From: Pseudomonadota bacterium
GTDB lineage: Bacteria > Pseudomonadota > Alphaproteobacteria > Rhizobiales > Hyphomicrobiaceae
Direction: 5' to 3'
Assembly (NCBI GenBank): GCA_018242215.1
Contig: JAFECG010000022.1
Span: forward strand, 310,001-374,000
Length of the DNA: 64,000 nt
Shown here: one piece after another, positions 1 to 7,106 of the stretch
Layout of the letters: every line of letters begins with the position of its first letter
Numbering within the stretch: position 1 is the first letter of the stretch
Made by a program: the position numbers and the translations under genes
The notes under the pieces: generated by a model
What the model saw: the letters and a program-made list of their open reading frames with translations, nothing else
Databases searched by the model: none
Told to the model about the DNA's origin: nothing

Positions 1-23
1 GCGCGTAGAGCCGCTCAAAATGC

Positions 24-182
24 TCAGTCGCTGTCAGATTGAGCGCGCCGAGATTGATCCCAGGGCTGCAAAACGCCCTTGGCGACAAGCGCATCGTCAT
101 GGACGCTCGGTCGCCCCTTGGCTCTCGACATGAGGGCCAACAAAAGCCGCCGTTCCTCTTGGGTCAGGTTGTTAGGATCGCC
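24..182 (-). pseudogene. Out-of-frame C-terminal piece of the terminase-small-like gene
   Basis: Directly after the stop of the TerS-like gene, a different reading frame continues as a plausible protein tail: LTQEERRLLLALMSRAKG, then a stretch ending QSDSD before a TGA at 24-26. A polar linker leading into a Leu-rich helix is common at the C-terminus of such proteins, so I read this as the original tail cut off by a frameshift around 168-200. This is an inference from the reading frame alone. A sequencing error, or a programmed frameshift, would look the same. Confidence 0.45.
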
Positions 183-523
183 GGTACGGTCTTCGTCTCG
201 ATGGGCAGTCCGCCGGGACCGGTGATTTCAGTTCGCTCGCTATAACCTCGGTCGCGGCCGACCGTTCGAAGGGTGAAGAAAACGGCCTGCGGATTCTTTT
301 CCCTCACCAGGATCTTGAGCTGGCTCTCGGCGTAATCTTTGAATGTTTCGCGGATCTCGACGAGAGCAGCGCAGATCTCAGGGTATCGCGCGATATAGGC
401 GTCGATAGTGTTTCGTGAGCAGCCGAGCCGAGATGCGGCGAGACTTTTGTTCCCAGCGCAGCTTTCGAGTACGGCGATGATCTCGCCTGCCTTATACTTG
501 CGACGGGGCGGTTTCTTGGCCAT
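164..523 (-). CDS. Phage terminase small subunit-like HTH protein, probably frameshifted at its 3' end
   Basis: A 119-residue protein. Residues about 10-50 form a helix-turn-helix (GNKSLAASRLGCSRNTIDAYI), followed by a helical stretch (ESQLKILVREKNPQAVFFTL) and the motif GRDRGYSERTEITGPGG near the C-terminus. That motif is familiar from terminase-small-subunit-like and related phage proteins, where the HTH binds the DNA to be packaged. It is the last of the leftward genes of the element. The frame stops early and a likely continuation follows in another frame, so it may be broken. Assignment is by motif only; a generic phage regulator is the alternative. Confidence 0.6.
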   Translation of the reverse strand: MAKKPPRRKYKAGEIIAVLESCAGNKSLAASRLGCSRNTIDAYIARYPEICAALVEIRETFKDYAESQLKILVREKNPQAVFFTLRTVGRDRGYSERTEITGPGGLPIETKTVPAILTT

Positions 524-535
524 GTCTTAGCCCCA

Positions 536-967
536 TCATTTCACCACGTCGGCCCGGCAGTTCGCGAGATCATTGCGGGCGAGAGAGATCAACCCTTCGA
601 CCATACGGATGATACGGCTCGCGGCGCACGCCCCCGCCAGCGGCTCATCCGTGGCGAATCGGGCTTCGCAGGCGGTGATGATCTGATCCTCGGCGGCGTC
701 CAGAAACCCTGCTCCGTCGCCACCGGAGATATCGGCATCAATGGCGCCGGTGAGGAGAGCCATCCGAAGAGCTTCGCCGAGAACGATGATGCCGACATTG
801 AGTTCGGCAGGATCGTCTCGTTGGAGGGCATGGGCGAACCCGGCTTCTAAATCTGATATTCTGGTAGCCTTTCTATCGCCGTCGGCGACGGGTTGGTTTG
901 CGGGTCGACGTCGGGCCGATGACGTCGTCAATTGAGGGCGTCGATGCACTCTCTGGCGGCGACGCAT
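536..967 (-). CDS. Hypothetical protein of the integrated element
   Basis: A 143-residue reading frame. From about residue 33 on it reads like a normal alpha-helical protein (LEAGFAHALQRDD, LGEALRMALL, AEDQIITACEARF, RIIRMVEGLISLARNDL). The first 30 residues are Arg-rich and overlap the upstream gene by 95 bases, so the true start may lie further in, or the two frames may once have been one gene. I do not recognise the family. It ends 12 bases before the TerS-like gene and is probably co-transcribed with it. Confidence 0.45.
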   Translation of the reverse strand: MRRRQRVHRRPQLTTSSARRRPANQPVADGDRKATRISDLEAGFAHALQRDDPAELNVGIIVLGEALRMALLTGAIDADISGGDGAGFLDAAEDQIITACEARFATDEPLAGACAASRIIRMVEGLISLARNDLANCRADVVK

Positions 968-1100
968 CGACGGGTGTGTCGACGAGAGTCGGCGGCAGAT
1001 CGACCGGGGCGGCGAATTCCTCGTTGGAGGGCTTCGCGGGCAATATGCCGGCGGCCATGTCCCGCAGCCGTGCGATCGCCGCGCGCTGCCTCGGCGTCAT
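873..1100 (-). CDS. Hypothetical small protein of the integrated element
   Basis: A 75-residue protein. It begins with a basic helix (MTPRQRAAIARLRDMAAG), followed by a Pro/Ser/Asp-rich linker and a terminal run of arginines. It overlaps the next leftward frame by 95 bases, which is more than usual and suggests either a mis-set start downstream or an old frameshift. No family recognised. Confidence 0.4.
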   Translation of the reverse strand: MTPRQRAAIARLRDMAAGILPAKPSNEEFAAPVDLPPTLVDTPVDASPPESASTPSIDDVIGPTSTRKPTRRRRR

Positions 1101-1158
1101 TCGAATCTCCAGTTGAGTTATGAGGATTAGACTCGCGATAGTTGCGCCGCGGCAGTGG

Positions 1159-1383
1159 TTACGCAGCCTCTGAGGCCCAAAGGCATGCGGCAGCTTGCGC
1201 CTTCAACGCCAAAGCTTGAGCCCTGGCCGCGTCGAGGCGTGCAGCGAAAATCGGATCGCTGCGCCGCCAGCCATGAAATGCAGTCCGGGAAACGCCAACA
1301 TGGCGACACGCGGCGCGAAATGTCAGGCCAGATCGGACCGCCACGATCAATTGTGCGTCGGTCTTGTGATTGCGAACAATCAT
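1159..1383 (-). CDS. Small helix-turn-helix protein
   Basis: A 74-residue protein consisting almost only of an HTH: LTFRAACRHVGVSRTAFHGW, then RSDPIFAARLDAARAQALALK. The layout (HTH, W..SDPxF, Ala-rich helix) is that of the DNA-binding domain of phage small terminases and of some transposase-associated regulators. It starts 3 bases after the stop of the 135-residue gene, with an AGGA-like ribosome site inside that gene's end, so the two are translationally linked. Confidence 0.55.
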   Translation of the reverse strand: MIVRNHKTDAQLIVAVRSGLTFRAACRHVGVSRTAFHGWRRSDPIFAARLDAARAQALALKAQAAACLWASEAA

Positions 1384-1386
1384 GTC

Positions 1387-1794
1387 CTATTCCTCCATCT
1401 CCGCTTGAGTCCGCAGCGCCGCCGCCAACTGCGGATCGCCCTTTTCGATCACGAACTGTGCAGTGAGGTTCCATGTTCGCTTGAGATATGGATTCCGGAC
1501 GCCCGCCGTGTTCACCGGTAACGCCTTTCGCTCCGCCGCCGGTGCCTCTCCGAGCCTCGGATTTTCATCCCGCAAGTGAGTGAGAAATTCGTTGGCCGTG
1601 ACGGCGCTCCCTTCGAGCTTATATCGAACCTGCGGTTGCCCGGCGTAATCGACGATCGTCGCAACGCCCCCGAGCGCTTTTCTCAACAGGGTCGCGTGCC
1701 TCGTCATGCCGGCGTCGAGAATGGCGCGATCCGTCTCGGAGATGATTAGAGCGGCCTCAAGGGCAGCCACGCGCGTATCTGCGGGTTGGGTCAT
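1387..1794 (-). CDS. Hypothetical phage-type protein
   Basis: A 135-residue protein with no recognised family. It has an N-terminal helical segment, a middle part (YAGQPQVRYKLEGSAVTANEFLTHLR) and a polar C-terminus. The start is well supported: AAAGGA lies eight bases before the ATG. It heads a tight pair with the small HTH gene and follows the region carrying two palindromes. Confidence 0.5.
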   Translation of the reverse strand: MTQPADTRVAALEAALIISETDRAILDAGMTRHATLLRKALGGVATIVDYAGQPQVRYKLEGSAVTANEFLTHLRDENPRLGEAPAAERKALPVNTAGVRNPYLKRTWNLTAQFVIEKGDPQLAAALRTQAEMEE

Positions 1795-1812
1795 TGTTTC
1801 TATCCTTTCAGT

Positions 1813-1977
1813 TTATGATGTGGTTCTTTGCCCCGATTTTGGCTCAGGGCGGGTGTCTGGTAGTTGGAAACTCCACCAACTACGAAAAACGAAACCGGAC
1901 GGTACGGGCTTGCATGGCCGTACCCGTTGCAGATCCCAGCGCTCAGCCTGCCGTGAGACAGGTCGGACATTTGCCAT
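1813..1977 (-). CDS. Possible 54-residue protein starting in the direct repeat
   Basis: This short frame begins MANVRPVSRQ, nearly the same as the start of the HTH gene next to it (MANVLPVSPR), because both starts lie in the two copies of a 37-base repeat. It ends 18 bases before the next gene. No clear ribosome site is seen. It may be only a by-product of the repeat. Confidence 0.25.
   Translation of the reverse strand: MANVRPVSRQAERWDLQRVRPCKPVPSGFVFRSWWSFQLPDTRPEPKSGQRTTS
1860..1883. promoter_or_regulatory. Perfect 8-base inverted repeat, possible operator
   Basis: GTAGTTGG at 1860-1867 and CCAACTAC at 1876-1883, with eight bases between. It lies 66 bases before the start of the leftward 135-residue gene. 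It could be a repressor site or an RNA hairpin. No known operator is recognised. Confidence 0.4.
1901..1924. promoter_or_regulatory. Perfect 7-base inverted repeat, possible operator
   Basis: GGTACGG at 1901-1907 and CCGTACC at 1918-1924 with ten bases between; pairing can extend outward past a one-base bulge. It sits 18 bases from the palindrome at 1860-1883, so the two may form a double operator or a tandem hairpin. Confidence 0.35.
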
Positions 1978-1989
1978 ATCAGGATTAGC
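1953..1989. repeat. 37-base direct repeat, copy 1
   Basis: It matches 2193-2229 at 35 of 37 positions (differences at the eighth and twelfth bases). The copies are exactly 240 bases apart. Read leftward, each contains the sequence just before and the first codons of a frame beginning MANV. Confidence 0.85.
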
Positions 1990-1992
1990 TGT

Positions 1993-2217
1993 TCACTGCG
2001 TCGATGCTGCGCGACGACGTCGATACCAAGTAGAGCGGCTGATACCCTCCGTTATCCACGGTGCCGCGCGGGACAGCGAGCGCGCTTCATAATCCTCGCG
2101 GAGTTCTGAGACGTAACGTCGGACAGTGCGAGGTGTGCGACCGGTTTGCGCGACGAATGACGACATGGGCAATTGACGGCGAAGACGGCGCGGTGAGACG
2201 GGTAGGACATTTGCCAT
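1993..2217 (-). CDS. Small HTH protein of the integrated element
   Basis: A 74-residue basic protein. The core (SSFVAQTGRTPRTVRRYVSEL) is a helix-turn-helix, and the C-terminus (EGISRSTWYRRRR) looks like a second recognition helix, as in small phage or plasmid regulators. The gene starts 8 bases after the replicase stop, inside repeat copy 2. No strong ribosome site is visible, so translational coupling to the replicase is likely. Confidence 0.5.
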   Translation of the reverse strand: MANVLPVSPRRLRRQLPMSSFVAQTGRTPRTVRRYVSELREDYEARSLSRAAPWITEGISRSTWYRRRRAASTQ

Positions 2218-2229
2218 ATCAGGATTAGC
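2193..2229. repeat. 37-base direct repeat, copy 2
   Basis: Near-identical to 1953-1989. This copy spans the end of the replicase gene and the start of the small HTH gene, so it is partly coding. Confidence 0.85.
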
Positions 2230-3067
2230 CCTCGATCAGCGCCTCGATCCTTGACAGGGTCGAGGCGCGCCGTTTCGCTGCGCTTCTCACTTGTCTCTTG
2301 GATTGGATCTCAGCAAACTTTGCATCGTCAAACCGCTTCCAGGTCCACTTTCCGACGGATTTCGCAATCCCTCGAAGCTCTGATGCTGGAAGCGGCATTG
2401 CGTACTGCGCGTTGATAATTTGAGCCTCGGCGATAAGCCGCTCCATCCAGCCGCCGGAATTGCCCTTCCGCTTGGCGGTTCTGACATTGGCGTAAGCATA
2501 AGCCCTTAGCGCGTTGAAGGGGTCGACGTTCCGGCTGATGCCGGCGACTTCGATGCGCCTCGAAGCGGGTCTGATGTCCTTACGATCAAGGGCGTCGAGT
2601 AAATAACGCAACTCATAAGGCTTCGCAGCAAACCAGCCGGTCCTCCATCGAGAACTGGCAGGGTTCTTCGCGAACCGGTTCGCATACGCTGGATCGGCCC
2701 CGAGCCGCCGGGTCATACCCCGCTGCACGTCAGCGGCCAGCATCATCGGCTTTTCTCGACAGAGTGCTGTCGGGCCGACTGGCGTTGAGAGGGCGTAGAG
2801 CAGATGCCGGTGACCATTCGCGGGGTTCTGAACATAGGCATTTGGCGCAGGCAGATTAGCCCGGTCCCACACCTCGAACGACGCTCGTGAATCAATGTCA
2901 AAGTTTAGCCATCCAACGCGCGACTCGGAGTTGAACTCCAGGTTCCGGAACCCAAGCGCCGATGATCGCGGCAGCCGGCGCGCGCCGTCGGCAAAGACAT
3001 CCGCACAAAGCGGACGTGTGGGGATAAGCTCAGGCCATGCAGCCCAAACTGGTGAGTTCACAATCAT
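2225..3067 (-). CDS. Plasmid-type replicase / primase (RepA-like, PriCT domain)
   Basis: A 280-residue protein. The N-terminal half carries the replicase pattern: a FDIDS motif near residue 57, then LPAPNAYVQNPANGHRHLLY at about 72-91. The C-terminal part has a PriCT-1-like block (IINAQYAMPLPASELRGIAKSVGKW). ColE2-type Rep proteins with this layout prime and start replication at the plasmid origin. It starts 37 bases from the divergent integrase. In phage satellites and integrative plasmids this position is typical for the replication gene. An origin should lie nearby; none could be identified with confidence. Confidence 0.8.
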   Translation of the reverse strand: MIVNSPVWAAWPELIPTRPLCADVFADGARRLPRSSALGFRNLEFNSESRVGWLNFDIDSRASFEVWDRANLPAPNAYVQNPANGHRHLLYALSTPVGPTALCREKPMMLAADVQRGMTRRLGADPAYANRFAKNPASSRWRTGWFAAKPYELRYLLDALDRKDIRPASRRIEVAGISRNVDPFNALRAYAYANVRTAKRKGNSGGWMERLIAEAQIINAQYAMPLPASELRGIAKSVGKWTWKRFDDAKFAEIQSKRQVRSAAKRRASTLSRIEALIEG

Positions 3068-3103
3068 TATGATGATGCGGCTTTTCCGGCCGCCCCTGAA
3101 CGC

Positions 3104-4384
3104 GTGAAGACGTTGTCGCCCTCGGTATGTGGCGAGACGATCTTGCGCGAGGTTTTGGGTTCAGAGGAAATGGAGAAGCGGCTCAAAGACGGTGGCATCG
3201 GATACTACTGGTCGCCGAACAAGCGAGACTATGCAAACGGCTGCCCGATGCGTCGCGAGGCACTTGGCACCAACTACGCCATCGCGATCGAACGCGCAGG
3301 CCTTCTGAATCGTCATCTCGACGCGTGGCGCAAGGGGCGAGACGCGCCAAAAGATCTCGACCTAACACCGGATTTCGGCTCCCTGCGCTGGCTGGTTGAG
3401 CGCTACAAACGCAGCCGCGCCTGGGAAAAAGTGTCGGAACGTTCGCGTCCGGAGTATGAGCGCGCATTCAAACTCGTCCTGGACTACCCGACCAAGACCG
3501 GCGGCACTCTTGGCCGCCTGCCCGCCAACTCAATGTCCGGGCGAGCTGCCGACAAGCTCTACGTCGGACTCCAGAAAGGTAAGCGCGTCGAACGGCGCGG
3601 CCGACAAGCGAACATCTGCATAGTCCGCATGGCGCGGGCGTGGGATACGGTCCAGCGGCTTTATCCAAAAGTGGTCCCGGCGGAGAATCCGTTCCGTGGC
3701 GTCGAGCTTGATCACGGCAAAGGCACAACGCGGCCTGCGACACGCGATGAGGCGTATGCCCTGCATGAAGCGCTTAAAGTTGCAGGCCTGCCGCATCTGG
3801 CTGCCGTTCCGCTTATCTGTTTTGAGTGGCATCAACGTCCCGAGAACGTGATCGAGGGGCACTTGACGTGGAGCGATTACAGACCGGCAGAGCGGCCCGA
3901 TGCAGTGCGCATCGTCCACCACAAGACCGGCGAGCTCGTCTGGCTGCCGCTGTCCGATGAAGACGGCCCGTTGTTCCCCGAGCTGACGGCGTACCTCGAC
4001 AGCCTCGAACGCTTAGGCGTTCCGATCGTGCTTTTGAAGCCGAGAGGCAAAAAGCCGAAGCCGGCTCGGCCCTTCAAGCTGCGCGACGCACGCACCCGTG
4101 TACGCCGGGCGGCAAAGAAAGCAGAGCTACCGGCTCACCTCACGTTCGCCGCATGCCGTCATGGCGGCCTCACCGAACTGGGCGACGCCGAGCTGACCGA
4201 GCTGGGCGTGATGGCCCTCTCCGGCCATCGCACGCCGGAGGCTGCGCGGCTCTACGTCAAGCGCACGGAAACCCAGCGCATGATCGCCGCGCGTAAACGC
4301 CGGGCGTGGGTCGAAAGCGGAAGCAATGACGAACGTTCCGAGGCCGAAAGTCAGAATGGAGCCGCTGCGCAGAAGTCAGAATGA
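3104..4384 (+). CDS. Tyrosine site-specific recombinase (integrase)
   Basis: A 426-residue phage-type integrase. The catalytic set is visible: Arg245 in HQRPENV, Lys274 in HHKTG, Arg352-His353 in CRHGG, His375 in LSGHRTPEA and the nucleophile Tyr384 in ARLYVKR. The usual first His of box II is replaced (FAACRHGG), a variant I recall from other Rhizobiales integrases. The gene starts with GTG; an ATG at 3170 is an alternative. Its stop lies 33 bases from the tRNA-Arg 3' end, which is almost certainly its attachment target. Confidence 0.92.
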   Translation: MKTLSPSVCGETILREVLGSEEMEKRLKDGGIGYYWSPNKRDYANGCPMRREALGTNYAIAIERAGLLNRHLDAWRKGRDAPKDLDLTPDFGSLRWLVERYKRSRAWEKVSERSRPEYERAFKLVLDYPTKTGGTLGRLPANSMSGRAADKLYVGLQKGKRVERRGRQANICIVRMARAWDTVQRLYPKVVPAENPFRGVELDHGKGTTRPATRDEAYALHEALKVAGLPHLAAVPLICFEWHQRPENVIEGHLTWSDYRPAERPDAVRIVHHKTGELVWLPLSDEDGPLFPELTAYLDSLERLGVPIVLLKPRGKKPKPARPFKLRDARTRVRRAAKKAELPAHLTFAACRHGGLTELGDAELTELGVMALSGHRTPEAARLYVKRTETQRMIAARKRRAWVESGSNDERSEAESQNGAAAQKSE

Positions 4385-4416
4385 AATTCGACGACAGAAT
4401 ATATGATTGATTTCAT

Positions 4417-4493
4417 TGGCGATCCCGGCAGGACTTGAACCTGCGACCCTCTGCTTAGAAGGCAGATGCTCTATCCAGCTGAGCTACGGGACC
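4417..4493 (-). tRNA. tRNA-Arg (anticodon TCT)
   Basis: The minus strand folds as a full cloverleaf. The acceptor stem GGTCCCG pairs with CGGGATC, the anticodon stem CTGC is closed around CTTCTAA, the T-arm is GGTTCAAGTCC, and discriminator G plus CCA are encoded. It reads AGA/AGG codons. Its 3' end is the likely integration site of the neighbouring element. Confidence 0.96.
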
Positions 4494-4633
4494 TTGGGGG
4501 CAGTCTATACGCGCAAACGCCCAAAAGATGAAAGGCATGTCTTCATCAGGCCGTCCCGGAGATATGCGTCGTGGCATTTTGGCAGTTCAACACGGCTTTC
4601 GAAAGTGAGGGAATTAGAAAATGGCCCCTCGGG

Positions 4634-5431
4634 TTACGTACCAGGCGCCAACCCCGGGCCCTGCTCCGCCGTCCCCGACGCTCTGCTGCAGATGCGATAG
4701 ATCTTCAGGAGTCGATAGCGCGACTGAATCAAAGTGTACTTCAGCCCCATCATCCCGCCCATGCAGTGGCGGCGAACAAAATAATATTTGAAAAAATTCA
4801 TCGGAAGCTCTGAGACCAACCGAAGTCGGAAGGCCGCGTTCAAGCTCCTGCCCGCGTTACGAGCCAAGAGCCACGTGCGCTCATCGAGTTTCTGCTTCAT
4901 GTGGGAAAACGAACGCATCGAAAAGTGATGCATGGGCGCTTTGAGGCAGCCTACAGCATGTCCACCGGTTACTACGGAATCGTGAACGCTTGAATCCCTG
5001 AAGCGGACGACGCGACGATCGTAAAGTCGCACATACCAGTGATCGCGGGCGAACGGTCGCGGTTTGATTGCACCCGGATATACCATCTGAATGGGCATTC
5101 CATAGGCGACGAACTGTGGCTCGCCTGCCTTGAAAAGAGCAATGATCTCGCGAGCGAGCTCGGGCGTGACGACTTCGTCGGCATCGACGTTCAATACCCA
5201 GTCGTTCCGACATTGCGCCTCAGCAAAGCGCTTTTGGCCGCCGAAGCCCAGCCACTCCTGTGCCATCACGCGACACCCCTCGGCGAGCGCAACTTTTATC
5301 GTTGCATCCGTGCTGCCACTGTCGACGACGATAACCTCATCCACCCAGGGCCTGACGGACCGGATCGTCCGGACGATCCGGTCTGCCTCGTTCTGAGCGA
5401 TTACAAAACAAGAGACAGGAATCTTCTGCAT
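4634..5431 (-). CDS. Family 2 glycosyltransferase (WaaE/KdtX-like)
   Basis: A 265-residue GT-A fold enzyme. Visible motifs are the start VSCFVIAQNEADRI (nucleotide-sugar binding), VVDSGSTDAT at about 36-45, and NVDADE near 82-86, the metal-binding DxD equivalent. The rest (FRDSSVHDSVV, LDERTWLLARNAGRSL) matches the WaaE/KdtX group, which adds a sugar to the lipopolysaccharide core or a related surface glycan. The acceptor is unknown. It stands alone, divergent from the fimbrial operon. Confidence 0.85.
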   Translation of the reverse strand: MQKIPVSCFVIAQNEADRIVRTIRSVRPWVDEVIVVDSGSTDATIKVALAEGCRVMAQEWLGFGGQKRFAEAQCRNDWVLNVDADEVVTPELAREIIALFKAGEPQFVAYGMPIQMVYPGAIKPRPFARDHWYVRLYDRRVVRFRDSSVHDSVVTGGHAVGCLKAPMHHFSMRSFSHMKQKLDERTWLLARNAGRSLNAAFRLRLVSELPMNFFKYYFVRRHCMGGMMGLKYTLIQSRYRLLKIYRICSRASGTAEQGPGLAPGT

Positions 5432-5742
5432 GCGATTACGTTTACTGCTTTGGAAATGAAAGGAAGGACGTTGCGCGACAGACAGCTCTCAATTTCGGAC
5501 TGCATCACATGCAACGACTTTCACGGACAAGGCTTTTTTCGAACATGTTGTAACTACCTTTCAAAAACACGGCTTGATTTTGCAATGTGACCGATAGGCC
5601 GAGGTTCGCCCCTTAGATCGATCGACATACAAGATCGGCACCGCGAATCGCGTTAGTCTCGGCGCGTAGTTTTCTATGCGACATTTTATGCCGTTTTTGC
5701 TCAATGAGATTTTGAAGTGCATCGCTTCCAAGGTTTTTTATT
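5432..5742. other. Intergenic region between divergent glycosyltransferase and fimbrial operon
   Basis: 311 bases, relatively AT-rich. It should hold promoters for both sides. No convincing gene, EcfG site or sigma-54 site was seen. Confidence 0.5.
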
Positions 5743-6267
5743 ATGTCCACGAAATTGCCTCTTCGCCTATGCCTCGGCCTAATCCTATCTACGCTCCCTC
5801 TCGGCAGAGCCTATGCGACCGACCAGAATATCAATCTGAAGGCGACTGTCCCGGAGTACTGCACGATCGAGGGCTCTTCATCGCCTGCGGATGACGATGT
5901 CACCGTTCCTATTCTCGGGAACGGGAATGTCGATACTACGCTGATCACGAGAAGCTACGCCGTGGTCTGCAATTCTGCGGCCAACGTGTCCCTGACATCG
6001 CTGGACGGCGCGATGGTGACGAGCACGACCGCAGGCAGCGGGTTCGATACGTTCATCAATTACGAAGCTGGGACGAACGGGTTCGTCAACATTTCGGCTG
6101 CGGCCACCACAAACACCGGCAGCAATCAGCTGCTTGGAACAGCCACCACGTCAGGCGCGGAGAGCGCCAATCTGAACGTCACGATTCAACCGATATCGAA
6201 TTCCAATCCGCTCGCGGGCGGCGACTATCTCGATACTCTGAAGGTTTCCATTACTCCAATCATGTAA
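5743..6267 (+). CDS. Spore coat U domain pilin (Csu-type major subunit)
   Basis: A 174-residue secreted protein. Residues 1-26 are a signal peptide ending YATD. The rest is a spore coat U (SCPU) domain: VPEYCTIE with a Cys near residue 41, a second Cys in YAVVCNSAANV, the DTFINYEA motif, and the C-terminal pattern AGGDYLDTLKVSITP. In archaic chaperone-usher systems such subunits polymerise by donor-strand exchange. It is the first gene of a four-gene operon (pilin, chaperone, usher, tip), so it is probably the fibre-forming pilin. Confidence 0.88.
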   Translation: MSTKLPLRLCLGLILSTLPLGRAYATDQNINLKATVPEYCTIEGSSSPADDDVTVPILGNGNVDTTLITRSYAVVCNSAANVSLTSLDGAMVTSTTAGSGFDTFINYEAGTNGFVNISAAATTNTGSNQLLGTATTSGAESANLNVTIQPISNSNPLAGGDYLDTLKVSITPIM

Positions 6268-6317
6268 CCATTGCGATTTATACTGTCGTGTTCTTCCGTC
6301 TCTAAATTTCAAATCTC

Positions 6318-7073
6318 GTGAGCGCAGCCATGCTCTTGCGTCTGCTGATATTTGCCTTGGCACCTGTCGTGCTCTTCGCGACAGCATGCACGGGCGTAAT
6401 GGCGATGAGCGTTTCGCCCATCGAGGTCGAGATGTCGTCGGTGGGCATGAAAAGCCGCGCTCAGATCACGGTCATCAACGATAGCGCCGATCCGCTTCCC
6501 GTCGAGGCCGTCCTGCAAAGCCTCAGCCTCAATGAAAGGGGCGAAAAGAAGCTCGCCAATGCGGGTGATGATTTTCTGGTCTTCCCGACGCAGGCGATGA
6601 TTGCCCCCGGCGGGATGCAAGTCTTCCGCATGCAATGGGTGGGCGATCCAGAGATCCTCGCGAGCAAGACGTTCCTCATGTCGCTCAACCAAGTGCCTGT
6701 GCGCATGAAAGGGCGGCGCAGCGAAGTTCAAGTCGTCATCGGGCTCGGCGTCGTCATCAATGTCGCGCCACCGACCGGTTTGCCGAAGATCCGGCTTCTG
6801 CAGACCAGCATCGTCCAGGATCCCGTGTCTGGCAAACGTCGTCCTATCATTAGCGTCGAAAACGTCAGCAACGTTCACGCGCTTCTTTCGCAATCGACGA
6901 TCAGCGTATCGGGAGACGGATGGTCGGTGACCATACCCTCCGGACTTCTCAAGACGAAACTTGGCTTCGGGCTCGTGCAGCCGGGACGACGGCGAACTTT
7001 CATTCTTCCTGTCGATCTCCCTTCGGGCGTGCGCAACGTCGTCGCGAACATCGACTTCAGACCCAAGCGATAA
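6318..7073 (+). CDS. Periplasmic fimbrial chaperone (PapD-like, Csu type)
   Basis: A 251-residue protein with an N-terminal hydrophobic signal (about 5-29) and the immunoglobulin-like chaperone pattern SVSPIEVEM...QITVINDSADPLPVEA. Further on come FPTQAMIAPGGMQVFRMQW and the region RSEVQVVIGLGVVINV, which donates the strand to pilin subunits. It should hold pilins in the periplasm and pass them to the usher encoded next. The frame opens with GTG at 6318; an ATG four codons on is an alternative start. Confidence 0.87.
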   Translation: MSAAMLLRLLIFALAPVVLFATACTGVMAMSVSPIEVEMSSVGMKSRAQITVINDSADPLPVEAVLQSLSLNERGEKKLANAGDDFLVFPTQAMIAPGGMQVFRMQWVGDPEILASKTFLMSLNQVPVRMKGRRSEVQVVIGLGVVINVAPPTGLPKIRLLQTSIVQDPVSGKRRPIISVENVSNVHALLSQSTISVSGDGWSVTIPSGLLKTKLGFGLVQPGRRRTFILPVDLPSGVRNVVANIDFRPKR

Positions 7074-7106
7074 TGACCTGCCACGGGACGCCGGAAAGGA
7101 TTGGAG

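Larger units (their letters stand above)
1..4427. mobile_element. Right part of an integrated element (satellite or plasmid-like) at tRNA-Arg
   Basis: The segment runs from the window edge to the 3' end of tRNA-Arg. It holds a tyrosine integrase next to the tRNA and, divergent from it, a replicase followed by small leftward genes, one of them terminase-small-subunit-like. Integrases commonly use a tRNA 3' end as attB, so the right attachment site is probably within 4417-4440. The matching left copy was not found and should lie outside the window. Whether it is a phage satellite, a defective prophage or an integrated plasmid cannot be settled here. Confidence 0.7.

Noticed and set aside
4407..4700. 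Plus-strand frame across the tRNA-Arg gene
   Set aside because: It translates the tRNA and the end of the glycosyltransferase gene; no real protein.
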